From Sporomusa acidovorans (lineage in GTDB: Bacteria; Bacillota; Negativicutes; Sporomusales; Sporomusaceae): a DNA stretch of 42,784 nucleotides. How positions within the stretch are numbered: the stretch's first letter is position 1; every line of letters begins with the position of its first letter. The notes beneath the pieces are model-generated. The model saw only the letters and a list, made by a program, of their open reading frames with translations, did no database searches and was not told where the DNA came from. The DNA is taken from contig NZ_FNAM01000045.1 in the NCBI RefSeq assembly GCF_900101845.1, positions 1 through 42,784 on the forward strand, read 5' to 3'. Position numbers and translations under genes: made by a program. This document shows, piece after piece, positions 1 to 8,679 of the stretch.

Positions 1-628
1 AGTTGATGATGTTAGGCTTGGCACGGCCGCGCATTCCTACCGTAGCCCATGGTTTTTCCACAGGCGTATCGCTCTTTTCCCTGATTTCAACGGGTTCCAT
101 CATTTGACCGAGAACCCCGTCCCCTAATAGCATAACAGGATTGCGATATTGATCGGCCAAGGCAAAACCGGTCATGGTCAGGTCTACCATTTCCTGAACG
201 GAATTGGGAGCCAGCACGATATTGTGATAATCGCCATGGCCGCCGCCCTTGGTAGCCTGGAAATAATCGCCCTGGGCCGGCTGGATGCCGCCAAGCCCCG
301 GACCGCCGCGCATAATGTTGACAATAAAACAGGGAAGTTCGGCGCCGGCAATGTAGGAAATGCCTTCTTGTTTCAGGCTGATTCCCGGGCTGGACGAGGA
401 AGTCATCACTCTGGCGCCCGCCCCGGCCGCCCCATAGACCATGTTGATGGCCGAGATTTCACTTTCTGCCTGTAAGAACACGCCCCCCAACTGCGGCATA
501 CGCCGGGACATGTATTCCGTGATCTCAGTTTGCGGCGTAATTGGATAGCCGAAATAATGGCGGCAGCCTGCGGCAATCGCTGCCTCGGCAATCGCCTCAT
601 TGCCCTTCATGAGTACTTTTTCCGACAC
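1..628 (-). CDS. 2-oxoacid:ferredoxin oxidoreductase alpha subunit (VorB/KorA type), 3' part cut by window edge
   Basis: My own translation of the minus strand gives an open frame of about 209 codons that runs off the left edge. It begins GTG TCG GAA at 628, with a GGGAG ribosome site just upstream, and ATG at 610 is an alternative start. It contains GYPITPQTEITEYM near the N-terminus and MRGGPGLGGIQPAQGDYFQA further on, typical of the pyrimidine/core domain of alpha subunits that oxidatively decarboxylate branched-chain 2-oxoacids or 2-oxoglutarate to acyl-CoA and reduce ferredoxin. The 2[4Fe-4S] ferredoxin gene lies 13 bases upstream, giving the delta-alpha order of Vor/Kor operons; the beta and gamma subunits should lie beyond the left edge. 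Substrate (branched-chain 2-oxoacid or 2-oxoglutarate) cannot be decided from the sequence. Confidence 0.9.
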   Translation of the reverse strand, partial: MSEKVLMKGNEAIAEAAIAAGCRHYFGYPITPQTEITEYMSRRMPQLGGVFLQAESEISAINMVYGAAGAGARVMTSSSSPGISLKQEGISYIAGAELPCFIVNIMRGGPGLGGIQPAQGDYFQATKGGGHGDYHNIVLAPNSVQEMVDLTMTGFALADQYRNPVMLLGDGVLGQMMEPVEIREKSDTPVEKPWATVGMRGRAKPNIIN

Positions 629-641
629 ATTTACCACTCCC

Positions 642-845
642 TTATTTATAAATCTTAATGACTAAATCCGGGCATGTTTTTGCACAAAGGCAGCAGCCCA
701 CACATTCCGAATCATCGGGACAGGTTGCATAATTGTAACCTTTGCCATTAAAAGTTGACGACATAACAATCAGCTTTTTGGGGCATGCCACTTTACACAA
801 TTCGCAGCCTTTGCATCTTTCCTGGGAAAATTCCAGTTTTGCCAT
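642..845 (-). CDS. 2[4Fe-4S] ferredoxin, delta subunit of the 2-oxoacid oxidoreductase
   Basis: A 67-residue ferredoxin with two clusters of the form CxxCxxCxxxCP (CKGCELCKVACP near the start, CVGCCLCAKTCP near the end), so it should carry two [4Fe-4S] clusters. It probably passes electrons from the 2-oxoacid oxidoreductase whose alpha subunit follows 13 bases later. Several starts are stacked (GTG at 854, then three ATGs). I chose the last, MAKLEF, because the AGGAG at 854-858 then sits 8 bases away, but the ATG at 848 is also possible. An insertion of about 27 residues between the two motifs is usual for Kor/Vor delta subunits. Confidence 0.88.
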   Translation of the reverse strand: MAKLEFSQERCKGCELCKVACPKKLIVMSSTFNGKGYNYATCPDDSECVGCCLCAKTCPDLVIKIYK

Positions 846-917
846 CATCATCACTCCTTAATGAATTATCGGACATCTATATTCATGAAAAACTTGTTCA
901 TCCTACTTGGTGCCAAC

Positions 918-1706
918 TTAACCACGAAAACCCAGTTCCGCAGATATTGCTTCCGCCTTTCCCTTCATTAGCCGTACCACCGACTCACGCCTCTTTTCCG
1001 TAAACCAAGCCGTCGCTCCCGAAACAGTGATAGCCGCTTCAATTTTTCCATTGGCATTCATGATGGGCGCGCCCAGACAGGTAACCCCCTCGATCGTTTC
1101 ATTGCTGGCGACCGAATAGCCTTGCTCTCTTACATTGGCCAGTTCTGTCATCAGCATCTGCTTATCAGTAATGGTTTTATCCGTATACCGGGTTAGAGGC
1201 TCAGCCGTCACCTTTTCCAGAAATTCATCGGGACTGTAGGCAAGAAACACCTTTCCCAACGCCGAACTATGAAACGTATTGCAATAATCGAAACGGGGTA
1301 TAAGAAAAACAGGTCGGGTTGGCTCGACTTTATCAATAATCGTTAACTGTCCGGCAGATAAGACAGCCAGCAGCACAACCTCCTCGGCTTCTGCCGCCAG
1401 TTCTTTCAGATAGGGAGAAGCAATTCTCCGGATGTTCAAACGTTCAGTACATGCCAGTCCCAAGGGCATCAGCCGAAATCCCAGTGTATAATGGCCTGTG
1501 TCGGTCTGGCGAACAAAATCCCTTGCTAACAAGGTCTGCAACAGATTATGAACCGTACTTTTCTGGACTCCCAGTTGTCTGCTGATTTCCGTTACTCCCA
1601 TTTCCCGCGGTGAGCTTTCCAGAATAAAAAGAAGTTCTATCGCACGATCTACGGAAGCAACTAAATATTTGTTTTTATCTTTAGCGGGTTTTCTCCCTTG
1701 GTTCAT
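918..1706 (-). CDS. IclR-family transcriptional regulator
   Basis: This 262-aa protein has an N-terminal winged helix-turn-helix (residues about 15-80; GVTEISRQLGVQKSTVHNLL is the recognition region) followed by the IclR effector-binding domain (HSSALGKVFLA, EQGYSVASNETIEGVTCLGAPI, and a C-terminal AITVSGA). IclR proteins bind small carboxylates or aromatics and often control adjacent catabolic genes. Here it lies directly upstream of the ferredoxin/2-oxoacid oxidoreductase genes (63-base gap) and divergent from a short-chain dehydrogenase, so either or both could be targets. A dyad at 1729-1751 just upstream of its start is a plausible operator. The start ATG follows GAGGAA. Effector unknown. 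Confidence 0.92.
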   Translation of the reverse strand: MNQGRKPAKDKNKYLVASVDRAIELLFILESSPREMGVTEISRQLGVQKSTVHNLLQTLLARDFVRQTDTGHYTLGFRLMPLGLACTERLNIRRIASPYLKELAAEAEEVVLLAVLSAGQLTIIDKVEPTRPVFLIPRFDYCNTFHSSALGKVFLAYSPDEFLEKVTAEPLTRYTDKTITDKQMLMTELANVREQGYSVASNETIEGVTCLGAPIMNANGKIEAAITVSGATAWFTEKRRESVVRLMKGKAEAISAELGFRG

Positions 1707-1728
1707 TATAAATTCCTCACTAGCGCCA

Positions 1729-1751
1729 GGTGTTCATTTATACTGAACGCC
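1729..1751. promoter_or_regulatory. candidate IclR operator (dyad)
   Basis: The half-sites GGTGTTCA and TGAACGCC are separated by 7 bases and are reverse complements except at one position. The dyad lies 23 bases upstream of the iclR-family start codon, in the divergent region with the dehydrogenase gene. Position and symmetry suggest autoregulation; binding is inferred. Confidence 0.45.
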
Positions 1752-1957
1752 GTTCTTTTGCCTTATTAATTCTACAGGAAATGTAAAATTCCTTTTGCCT
1801 TTCATTTTGTTCGGATATTTTTATCATACTGTTTTCAACAAGAAAAAATGCCGGTCTTTCCCGTAACCTGTCGTTGCGATTGGATATGGTAAGCAGGGAA
1901 AAAGAAACGCAAACCAGAAAATGTTGTTATAGAATATTCACGATAGGAGCTAATATC

Positions 1958-2722
1958 ATGCAATATGACCTGCTTAACAAGGTCGCCGTGATTACCGGCG
2001 GAACTTCAGGCATCGGTTTTTCCACCGCGAAACTTTTTCTCGCCAACGGTGCGAAAGTGATTATTGTCGGCCGTGATTCCGCCAAAGGCCAGGCGGCCAG
2101 GCACTCGCTTGCGGCAATTGCCGACGATGTTGATTATGTGCCCGGAGACGTTTCCCTGCCCGCAGACTGCAGGAACATCATCCAGCAGACAACCATACGG
2201 TTTGGACAACTTGATATTTTAGTGAACTCAGCCGGCAGTTATCAGGAAAGTATCATTACCGACGTCAGTGAAAACGATTACAATACCATTATGGATGTCA
2301 ACGTAAAAGGCACTTATTTCATGTGCAAATCGGCTATGCCTGAACTGCGTAAAACCGGTGGCGGCTCAATCATCAACCTCGCTTCTGACGCCGGCATTAA
2401 CGGCAATCTTTTGTGTACCGCTTACTGCGCTTCCAAAGGAGCGGTCATTGCCTTCACCAAGGCATTAGCGTTGGAATGTGCTCCTTACGGCATCCGCGCC
2501 AATTGCGTATGTCCGGGTGATGTGGCCACTCCCCTGCTGGACCGTCAGCTTGACGATCCCCAAAACATCTGCACGCTTGCGGATATGGCAAAATTATATC
2601 CGCTTGGCCGCATTGCCCAACCGGCCGAAGTCGCCCATGTCATTTCATTTTTGGCCACTGCCGCCGCTTCCTTTGTGACCGGCGCAGTCTGGACGGTGGA
2701 TGGCGGCCTGACCGCCTGTTAA
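1958..2722 (+). CDS. short-chain dehydrogenase/reductase (SDR family)
   Basis: A classical SDR of 254 aa using NAD(P)H to interconvert an alcohol and a ketone or aldehyde. The cofactor motif TGGTSGIG is at residues 13-20, followed by NSAG, the catalytic Ser in NLASDAG, and the active-site YCASK; the C-terminus ends in the usual TGAVWTVDGG. The open frame extends upstream to 1874, but I start at ATG 1958, which has GGAG 8 bases upstream and gives the standard SDR N-terminus. It is the only clear plus-strand gene in the window, divergent from the IclR regulator and followed by a hairpin terminator. The substrate cannot be read from the sequence; a 3-oxoacyl or sugar/secondary alcohol substrate is equally likely. 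Confidence 0.9.
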   Translation: MQYDLLNKVAVITGGTSGIGFSTAKLFLANGAKVIIVGRDSAKGQAARHSLAAIADDVDYVPGDVSLPADCRNIIQQTTIRFGQLDILVNSAGSYQESIITDVSENDYNTIMDVNVKGTYFMCKSAMPELRKTGGGSIINLASDAGINGNLLCTAYCASKGAVIAFTKALALECAPYGIRANCVCPGDVATPLLDRQLDDPQNICTLADMAKLYPLGRIAQPAEVAHVISFLATAAASFVTGAVWTVDGGLTAC

Positions 2723-2825
2723 AAAAAAACCGCGCGCGCATTATTCTTATACATAGGAAAAGGCTTAGCTTGTGCCAATTCTGACAGAATCGGTGCTGTC
2801 GCGCAAAGATTGCCCCAAATACAAC

Positions 2826-2863
2826 AAAAAACGGCTTCCGGCTTACTGCCGATTGCCGTTTTT
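2826..2863. terminator. hairpin with A/T flanks between the convergent SDR and 51-aa genes
   Basis: AAAAAACGGC at 2826-2835 pairs with GCCGTTTTT at 2855-2863, and a GC-rich inner part folds further. The A-run and T-run make it a plausible bidirectional terminator for the two converging transcripts. Confidence 0.6.
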
Positions 2864-2956
2864 GGTTGTAAAACCAATTTGTAAAAGATAAGAAATTACA
2901 ACCAGATTTATACAACAAACGTGAATGTAGTAAATATTAGGGTTCTGTCAAGGAGT

Positions 2957-3112
2957 TTACTGTCTACGGCTAGCTTTCATTGCCAATTGGCTTAAATTTG
3001 TCATCTCCGGTGAGGCCCCGCCTATGGCAGACACATCGGTGCCATGAACATCAAAAGGAACATTAAGCCGGGAATAATTGGCATGTTGCTTGGGTAGATT
3101 GTTCTTTTCCAT
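2957..3112 (-). CDS. small hypothetical protein (51 aa) at the end of the MOP copy 1 locus
   Basis: Starts at ATG 3112 (MEKNNLPKQHANYSRLN) behind a very strong AAAGGAGG site; the longer frame to 3145 would waste that site. The protein is hydrophilic, has no cysteines, no membrane segment and no motif I recognise; it contains VPFDVHGTDVSAIGG in the middle and ends in KASRRQ. It follows the MOP/FAD-Fe-S genes and the redox-gene remnant on the same strand, so it is probably co-transcribed with them. The strong ribosome site is the main reason to think it is real. Function unknown. Confidence 0.55.
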   Translation of the reverse strand: MEKNNLPKQHANYSRLNVPFDVHGTDVSAIGGASPEMTNLSQLAMKASRRQ

Positions 3113-3221
3113 AGTTTTTCCTCCTTTAAAATAACTGACGATCAACCAATATTATTATTAATAAAAATTAACTAGCTCATGCGAGGGACTTATTGCCTTG
3201 AATAACAGCAACTCCATTATT

Positions 3222-3293
3222 TTATTTGTCTTCCAACGCGACTTCCACTTGCTTCATCTTACCAAGCGCTAAGCCTTCAGGAATATAAACTAA
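3222..3293 (-). pseudogene. 3' remnant of the CxxC small redox protein gene (paralogue of 26870-27079)
   Basis: Reading 3293 to 3222 gives LVYIPEGLALGKMKQVEVAL followed by EDK and TAA. This matches residues 47-69 of the intact small redox protein at 26870-27079 at 20 of 23 positions. Everything before it, including the start codon and both CxxC pairs, is gone. The remnant overlaps the stop codon of the FAD/Fe-S gene upstream, whose TAG is formed out of the remnant's own AATTAG. The simplest explanation is an internal deletion of roughly 150 bases that joined the end of the FAD/Fe-S gene to the tail of the redox gene. Confidence 0.85.
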
Positions 3294-5620
3294 TTGGTAA
3301 TTTGTATTCTATGACTATAGGCATTATGAACGACAAAGCCATCATCCAGAGGGGAATACTCTACCCAATAGGTCACGGCAACCGGCTGATAATAGACGAT
3401 AAAATGCCCATTTTCCGGATTTTCCAATCTGTTGCCTGTACTTTCCGCATAAGCAATCACTTTTGTGACATCCTCAACCAGAATCATCCTGTCATCCATA
3501 ATCTGTCTTACACTTTTAGGGATAGTCACTTTAACGTCAGGCTGCGACTCTCCCACTGTTTCACCCCAAATTTCCCGCAATAGCGACGTTTTTACATGAG
3601 CCCGATTTTCTTGTCGCTGTGAATAGCCGGGTACTTCCCGTTCTGCCAAGTTATCCTGCTCATTGCTAAAAATCATGTCCAAAAGATGGTAAACATGTTT
3701 GCCCTGACTGGCAAAATTATCACGGCACATGGCGCAATAGGTAACATAGTCTGTTTCACTTTCTTTGATTCGTTTGCTTATTACTTTATGGGCAACTTCT
3801 TTATTGACGTAAATCATCAGACCACCATACCCACAACATGTTGTATGATCGCGGTTATGAGGCAGTTCTTCTATTTTATGGCCCAGTTTGCTCAGAATAT
3901 TCCGTATGCTGGTTTGTAATTCAACTTCATGCCTTGTCGTACAACTATCATGAATAGCCAGCCTTTGGGGCTCCATTCCTGATTCTGTACCGGCCGGCAA
4001 TCCAATGCTCTCCAAAACTGTCCATATCATTTCCACAGGCATATCCGGCAAATTGCGTTTAAACATACTAAAACAGCTCGGACAAGCTGTAATTACCTTA
4101 GGACTGCCTAAGGCTCGCCAATTTCGCTCAATTTTTTGTACTGTTTTTTTAAATAATCCTTCTTGGCCGGCCCAGTTGGCCGGAGCCCCACAACAGCCAA
4201 GCATAAGTCCGACACCACCGTCAATTTTTTCACACAAAAAGTTATAAATTTTCCTTATGACCTGTGGTGAGGAGGCAGCGAGCTGACAACTAGGGAAAAA
4301 CACCATCTTGCTAGCTGTAAAACCAGGCTGATGCCTATTAAGTACGAAACGTTCGCTATTGCTAAATTCCATATCCCTTAAGGCAAATTCATGGGCCGAT
4401 GGTGGCATTTTTCCCTTACTGACCATCATTTGCCGCGCTTCTTGGCATATTTCCCCCATGTTTAAATTCCCCGGACACACTTGTTCGCAAAGCCCGCATA
4501 AACTACACGAGTTAATCATCTTATTTGCATGATGGATTCCCATGACAATTGACAAATTGTTGTATACTTCACGCGCATATTTCTTGGGATAGCCACGGTA
4601 ATGCGCAAGATATTCGCATGCTTTCACACACTCCAGACACTCGCATGCCAGACAACGGTTGGCCTCCTGCGAAGCCTCCTCTTGACTGTAACCGCTGGCA
4701 GGGTCGGCTGCAGTCACCATCGGCCGTGGCTTTACACCGGCAATATTCGTATAGAGTGATGTCTTATATGAGCCCTCTTTCCCCCTGTTGGCAGTAAGGG
4801 ATACCCCCTGCAAAAACCTGTCAATCGAAATTGCAGCAATCTTGCCGTCGGCTATGGATAAAGCCGGTGATCTATTTTCACAGCCTAAACGAAGACTGCC
4901 GCCGGCAAAAACCTTAGCCTGGCTTGTAGCCAAGGTTACAGGATCAATCGCCAACCTTCCAGTAATATCCTGTTCCAGCCCCAAGTCCAAAGAGTTTAGT
5001 TCTTCGCACCCCACACCTAAATAAACCGCATCAAAATTCTCGCCAAGGTCGGCAAAAGACATGATTGACCCACCACGATTACCAATCGCCATATTATAAT
5101 TAATCTCTACAGGCAATTTCTCAAAAATTGCAAAATCCTTGCGTATCAACTCTCGGGGCAGCCGGTTTTCCGGGATATCCCAGATGCTCCCGCCCAAGCG
5201 GCCTGTCGCTTCAAATATAACCACCTTGTATCCTTTGCGGCTAAGCTCCAGCACTGCAGTTAAACCACTCAACCCCGCTCCCACTACGGCTACCTTCTGA
5301 TTTTTCAGCGGTGGAATTATTAGTTTGGGAGCATTTTGGCACTTGTCAGCGCAGATTTTTTCCAAAGCATTGATAGCGATAGGCTCATCAATTTCATTGC
5401 GTTTACACCCCGCTCGGCAGTGCTCAGCGCAAATACGGCTGATAATCCCCGGAAAAGGCACCATCTTGTGAAATAATTCGTAACCCTTGTCATAATCACC
5501 CTTACGAATAGCGGTAATCATACCGCGCACATCGACGTGCACCGGACACCCGGCGGTACAACCGGGCGGATTGTCTTGAACGCATTTTGCTTCCCGTTTA
5601 CGCAATACTTGTTGGTCCAT
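3290..5620 (-). CDS. FAD / dicluster ferredoxin / CCG-domain redox protein, partner of MOP copy 1
   Basis: This 776-aa protein is a chain of electron-transfer modules. Residues 1-95 are a GltD-like Fe-S domain with several Cys. An FAD-binding fold starts at VAVVGAGLSGL (110-120) and closes at VFAGGS (237-242). A ferredoxin with two clusters (CLACECLECVKAC at 323-335, CSLCGLCEQVCPG at 372-384) follows, then an HdrB/HdrD-type region with two cysteine-rich sets (SCQ 444-446, CCGAP 476-480, DSC 558-560, CCGYGG 595-600) and a C-terminal domain of about 85 residues. The second Rossmann fold that binds NAD(P)H in GltD relatives is absent. It lies 158 bases after MOP copy 1 and probably carries electrons away from it. 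Databases may call such proteins pyridine nucleotide-disulfide oxidoreductases, which the missing domain makes doubtful. Confidence 0.85.
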   Translation of the reverse strand: MDQQVLRKREAKCVQDNPPGCTAGCPVHVDVRGMITAIRKGDYDKGYELFHKMVPFPGIISRICAEHCRAGCKRNEIDEPIAINALEKICADKCQNAPKLIIPPLKNQKVAVVGAGLSGLTAVLELSRKGYKVVIFEATGRLGGSIWDIPENRLPRELIRKDFAIFEKLPVEINYNMAIGNRGGSIMSFADLGENFDAVYLGVGCEELNSLDLGLEQDITGRLAIDPVTLATSQAKVFAGGSLRLGCENRSPALSIADGKIAAISIDRFLQGVSLTANRGKEGSYKTSLYTNIAGVKPRPMVTAADPASGYSQEEASQEANRCLACECLECVKACEYLAHYRGYPKKYAREVYNNLSIVMGIHHANKMINSCSLCGLCEQVCPGNLNMGEICQEARQMMVSKGKMPPSAHEFALRDMEFSNSERFVLNRHQPGFTASKMVFFPSCQLAASSPQVIRKIYNFLCEKIDGGVGLMLGCCGAPANWAGQEGLFKKTVQKIERNWRALGSPKVITACPSCFSMFKRNLPDMPVEMIWTVLESIGLPAGTESGMEPQRLAIHDSCTTRHEVELQTSIRNILSKLGHKIEELPHNRDHTTCCGYGGLMIYVNKEVAHKVISKRIKESETDYVTYCAMCRDNFASQGKHVYHLLDMIFSNEQDNLAEREVPGYSQRQENRAHVKTSLLREIWGETVGESQPDVKVTIPKSVRQIMDDRMILVEDVTKVIAYAESTGNRLENPENGHFIVYYQPVAVTYWVEYSPLDDGFVVHNAYSHRIQITN

Positions 5621-5673
5621 ACTAATCTCTCGTTCCTTTACTTTTTATATTAGATAAGGCTGCCTCATAATGA

Positions 5674-5714
5674 AGCCTAAAACGAACAGATCTTCAACCT
5701 GTTCGTTTTAGGCT
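5674..5714 (-). other. perfect 16-bp hairpin between MOP copy 1 and its FAD/Fe-S partner gene
   Basis: AGCCTAAAACGAACAG at 5674-5689 is the exact reverse complement of 5699-5714, with a 9-base loop. There is no U-tract, so it is more likely an mRNA processing or stability structure than a full terminator. The equivalent spacer in copy 2 (29471-29516) has a related hairpin with the same AAACGAAC core. Confidence 0.6.
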
Positions 5715-5778
5715 ATTCATTTGGGTAAACACATACTATTAAGATGTCGCCTTATTGTACACGTAGTGACGAAAAAGC

Positions 5779-8505
5779 TTATTGGGGCATAGCTGCTTTG
5801 ATTTTTTCCGGAAGAGCAGGTACTGAGTAAACCCGGGCACCACAGGCGTTGTAGATAGCGTTAAGGATAGCGGGATGCGGGGCGGTAAGCGGAGCCTCAC
5901 CTACACCGGCTGCGCCATACGGTCCATGTTCGCGCGGCGTGATGTTGTAGATAATTTCCATGTCGTCAGGGATATCATAAATAAACGGCAAACCGCAGCC
6001 AACCAGGCTGGTATGTTTCTTGAGGTCGTCGAAATCTTCGGTAAGAGCAAGGCCGATACCTTGCGCCAAACCGCCATAGATTTGGCCGTCAGTAGTCGCC
6101 TTGTTGGTAATTGTACCGATATCAGCGATTGTTGTAAATTTAACAACTTTAGCTTTACCGGTCTTCCTATCAACTTCCACTTCCGGCATAAATATTTCGT
6201 ACATATAAACCGGGAACGGATTGCCTTGACCTGTCTCAGGACTGCAGTCGGTACACATAGAAGCAGCCCATTTGCCTTCATACCGGACCGGAATATTTTC
6301 AGCAACCATTTCATTATAAGTCCGATAGGTGCCGTCAGCTTTACGCATGGCGTTCACCAGCATTTCGCAGCCAACCCGGATGGCGTTACCGGTCATTACG
6401 TTTTGCCGGCTGCCGCCGGACGGACCGCTGGGCGGAGTGATTGAGGTATCATTGAGAACGAGTTTTATTTGTTCCGGCGTAATCCCCATCTTACGCAGCG
6501 TTTCATGAGCGTGAGTCAAAGATCCAAGATCTGCACCTTGGCCGTGATCTTGCCATGAGTTATAGATTGTTACAGTATTATCTTTGTTCAATTCAACATA
6601 GGCTACTGAGCTGTCAGGACCGTCAAGACCGCAGCCGTAAATTCCAAGAGCTAACCCTACCCCTCGTTTTTTCTCAGGAGTTGAGAAATCTTTACAACGC
6701 TTTTTCGCTTCTTCCCATAGCGGCCGCAACCTGTTAAACATATTTTCAAAACAGTACACTTCCGGTTCTTGACCTGTAGGAGTAGTAGCGCCAGGGCGGT
6801 AAATATTCTTGAAGCGCAATTCCAATGGATCCATACCAAGTTTCTCAGCCAGTTCATCCATAGCAATTTCTGACGCCAGGAAGGCTTGTGGCGAACCATA
6901 AGCCCTGAAAGCGGAACCCCAGGCGTGATTCGTACAAACCGTGCGGCCTTTACCGCGAATATTTGCGATATCATAACCGGCACCGGTAAACTGAGCTTGA
7001 CGCAAAGTCAGCAAATCGCCGAATTCGCTGTACGGACCATGATCAATGGACCAATCGGTTTCCATAGCCAAAAGCTTACCGGATTTATCGGCGGCAAGCC
7101 TGCACTTGACAAAACCGGGCGAACGTTTGCCCGTATAGGTAATATTCTGGAACATATTAAATACCAGGGAAACAGGTTTGCCGTCGCAGGCCAGACAGGC
7201 GACACCTAATAGTGCTTCATTGGTCGGGCTGAACTTGTAGCCGAAAGTAGCGCCAGTCGGGTTAGCAACAAGCCGTAGTTTTTCAGGTTCAATACCAATG
7301 CCGGCAACGATCATAGCATGGTGCAAATGCAGTGCGATACTCTTAGATTGAATAGTCAAACGGCCCTCTTCATCGATATATGCACAGCCGCAGTCAGGCT
7401 CAAGTGGGAGATGCGGCTGACGGCTGCAGTAAGTATTCGTTTCCACAACTACATTGTTGGGGTCGTCAAAATACGGTTTGGTTTCCCCGCCTTTTACAAT
7501 TCCTTGCTCATAATAAATATTAGGTGTACCGGGGTGAATTTCTATAGCGTCAGGTGCCATTGCGGTTGGTGCGCTCATATATGCCGGCAACAGTTCAAGG
7601 TCAACCTTCACTTTCTTGGCTGCTTCCCGGGCGTGAGCTTCCGTATCGGCGGCAACGATGGCTATCGCATCGCCGAATTGGAATACTTTTTCATCACAAA
7701 GGATGGGACGATCCCAACCGTCGCCTTTATTGCTGGGGAAGGTAATAAGGCCGGTGATCCGATTTTTCCCTTTGACGTCCTTGTGGGTGACAACTTTATA
7801 TACACCCGGCATTTTTTCAGCTTCGGAAGTGTCAATCCCTTTAATATTTGCATGAGAAACTTCAGCTTGCACTAACGCCAAACGCAATGTTTCTTTAGGC
7901 ATTTGCAAGGCAACATCTGCCCCGAAATCCCAGGTTCCGGTAACCTTTGCCAAAGCCGAAGGACGATGATAAGTGGTTGAATAAATCTTGTTTCCCGCAG
8001 GCGCGTACAGTAATTCTTCTTTGCGCATTTCACCGCGAACAACCTTGGCTGCTGCCATGACAGCATCAACTAATGGCTTGTAACCGGTGCAGCGGCAGGC
8101 ATTACGGTTTTTCTGGAACCAGTCGCGAACATCATCTCTGGTAGGATTTTGGTTAGTATCAAGCAGAACTTTGGCAGACATGATGAATCCAGGGCTACAG
8201 AAGCCGCACTGCGCACAACCATACGCCATCCAGGCAACTTGCAACGGATGAAGATTATTAGGAGTAGCAAGACCTTCAATAGTGATAATTTTGGCATAAT
8301 CGTCCACTTTCTTCATTTTAACTATACAGGAGCGCACAACTTTGCCATCTAGAATGATAGAGCAAGTGCCGCATTGTCCTTGGTTGCAACCAACCTTACA
8401 TCCGGTTAAAAGCAACTGTTCCCGGAGCACATTTGCTAGTGTGGCTTCCGGGTCAACAATCAGCGTTCTTTCCAAGCCATTAATATGTAAAACTTTTTTT
8501 TGCAC
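5779..8505 (-). CDS. mop: molybdopterin-dependent aldehyde oxidoreductase (MOP type), copy 1
   Basis: A 908-aa xanthine oxidase-family enzyme, close in length and sequence to Desulfovibrio gigas MOP as I remember it. The N-terminal plant-type [2Fe-2S] domain has C40, C45, C48 and C60. The second [2Fe-2S] domain has C100, C103, C137 and C139 (CRCTGYKP). The molybdenum domains contain GSAFRAYGSP, HGQGAD and the catalytic glutamate E870 in GAAGVGEAPLT. It should oxidise aldehydes to carboxylic acids using water, with electrons leaving through the two iron-sulfur clusters, probably to the adjacent FAD/Fe-S protein. There is no signal peptide, so it is cytoplasmic. The start is GTG at 8505 behind AAGGGGG. 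I saw no sigma-54 promoter upstream, unlike the operon of copy 2. Confidence 0.93.
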   Translation of the reverse strand: MQKKVLHINGLERTLIVDPEATLANVLREQLLLTGCKVGCNQGQCGTCSIILDGKVVRSCIVKMKKVDDYAKIITIEGLATPNNLHPLQVAWMAYGCAQCGFCSPGFIMSAKVLLDTNQNPTRDDVRDWFQKNRNACRCTGYKPLVDAVMAAAKVVRGEMRKEELLYAPAGNKIYSTTYHRPSALAKVTGTWDFGADVALQMPKETLRLALVQAEVSHANIKGIDTSEAEKMPGVYKVVTHKDVKGKNRITGLITFPSNKGDGWDRPILCDEKVFQFGDAIAIVAADTEAHAREAAKKVKVDLELLPAYMSAPTAMAPDAIEIHPGTPNIYYEQGIVKGGETKPYFDDPNNVVVETNTYCSRQPHLPLEPDCGCAYIDEEGRLTIQSKSIALHLHHAMIVAGIGIEPEKLRLVANPTGATFGYKFSPTNEALLGVACLACDGKPVSLVFNMFQNITYTGKRSPGFVKCRLAADKSGKLLAMETDWSIDHGPYSEFGDLLTLRQAQFTGAGYDIANIRGKGRTVCTNHAWGSAFRAYGSPQAFLASEIAMDELAEKLGMDPLELRFKNIYRPGATTPTGQEPEVYCFENMFNRLRPLWEEAKKRCKDFSTPEKKRGVGLALGIYGCGLDGPDSSVAYVELNKDNTVTIYNSWQDHGQGADLGSLTHAHETLRKMGITPEQIKLVLNDTSITPPSGPSGGSRQNVMTGNAIRVGCEMLVNAMRKADGTYRTYNEMVAENIPVRYEGKWAASMCTDCSPETGQGNPFPVYMYEIFMPEVEVDRKTGKAKVVKFTTIADIGTITNKATTDGQIYGGLAQGIGLALTEDFDDLKKHTSLVGCGLPFIYDIPDDMEIIYNITPREHGPYGAAGVGEAPLTAPHPAILNAIYNACGARVYSVPALPEKIKAAMPQ

Positions 8506-8636
8506 GTTTCGTCCCCCTTGCCTCCATCTACTTTGATTATAAAACTTCCAATTCCCTATTATAGTTTTTTTCTTTTTTTACCTTACTATACCCAGTGGTA
8601 GGAAAACAAAAATTTTTAGTGCGACAGCCCCTTCTT

Positions 8637-8679
8637 GCTTATTATCTGAAAGGTATACTTTCTGATAACGCAAATAAGC
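8637..8679. repeat. dispersed stem-loop repeat A, copy 1 (core only)
   Basis: The hairpin GCTTATTATCTGAAAG ... TTTCTGATAACGCAAATAAGC resembles two other stretches, at 36079-36176 and 42380-42476, which share ATTATCAGA...TCTGATAAT. It lies between the 3' end of the acetyltransferase gene and the 5' end of MOP copy 1. Confidence 0.6.

Noticed and set aside
5875..7875. Long plus-strand open frames opposite MOP copy 1 (also 30395-31003 opposite copy 2)
   Set aside because: They lie antisense to a strongly conserved enzyme, have no ribosome sites or recognisable domains, and look like shadows of the GC pattern in the true frame.
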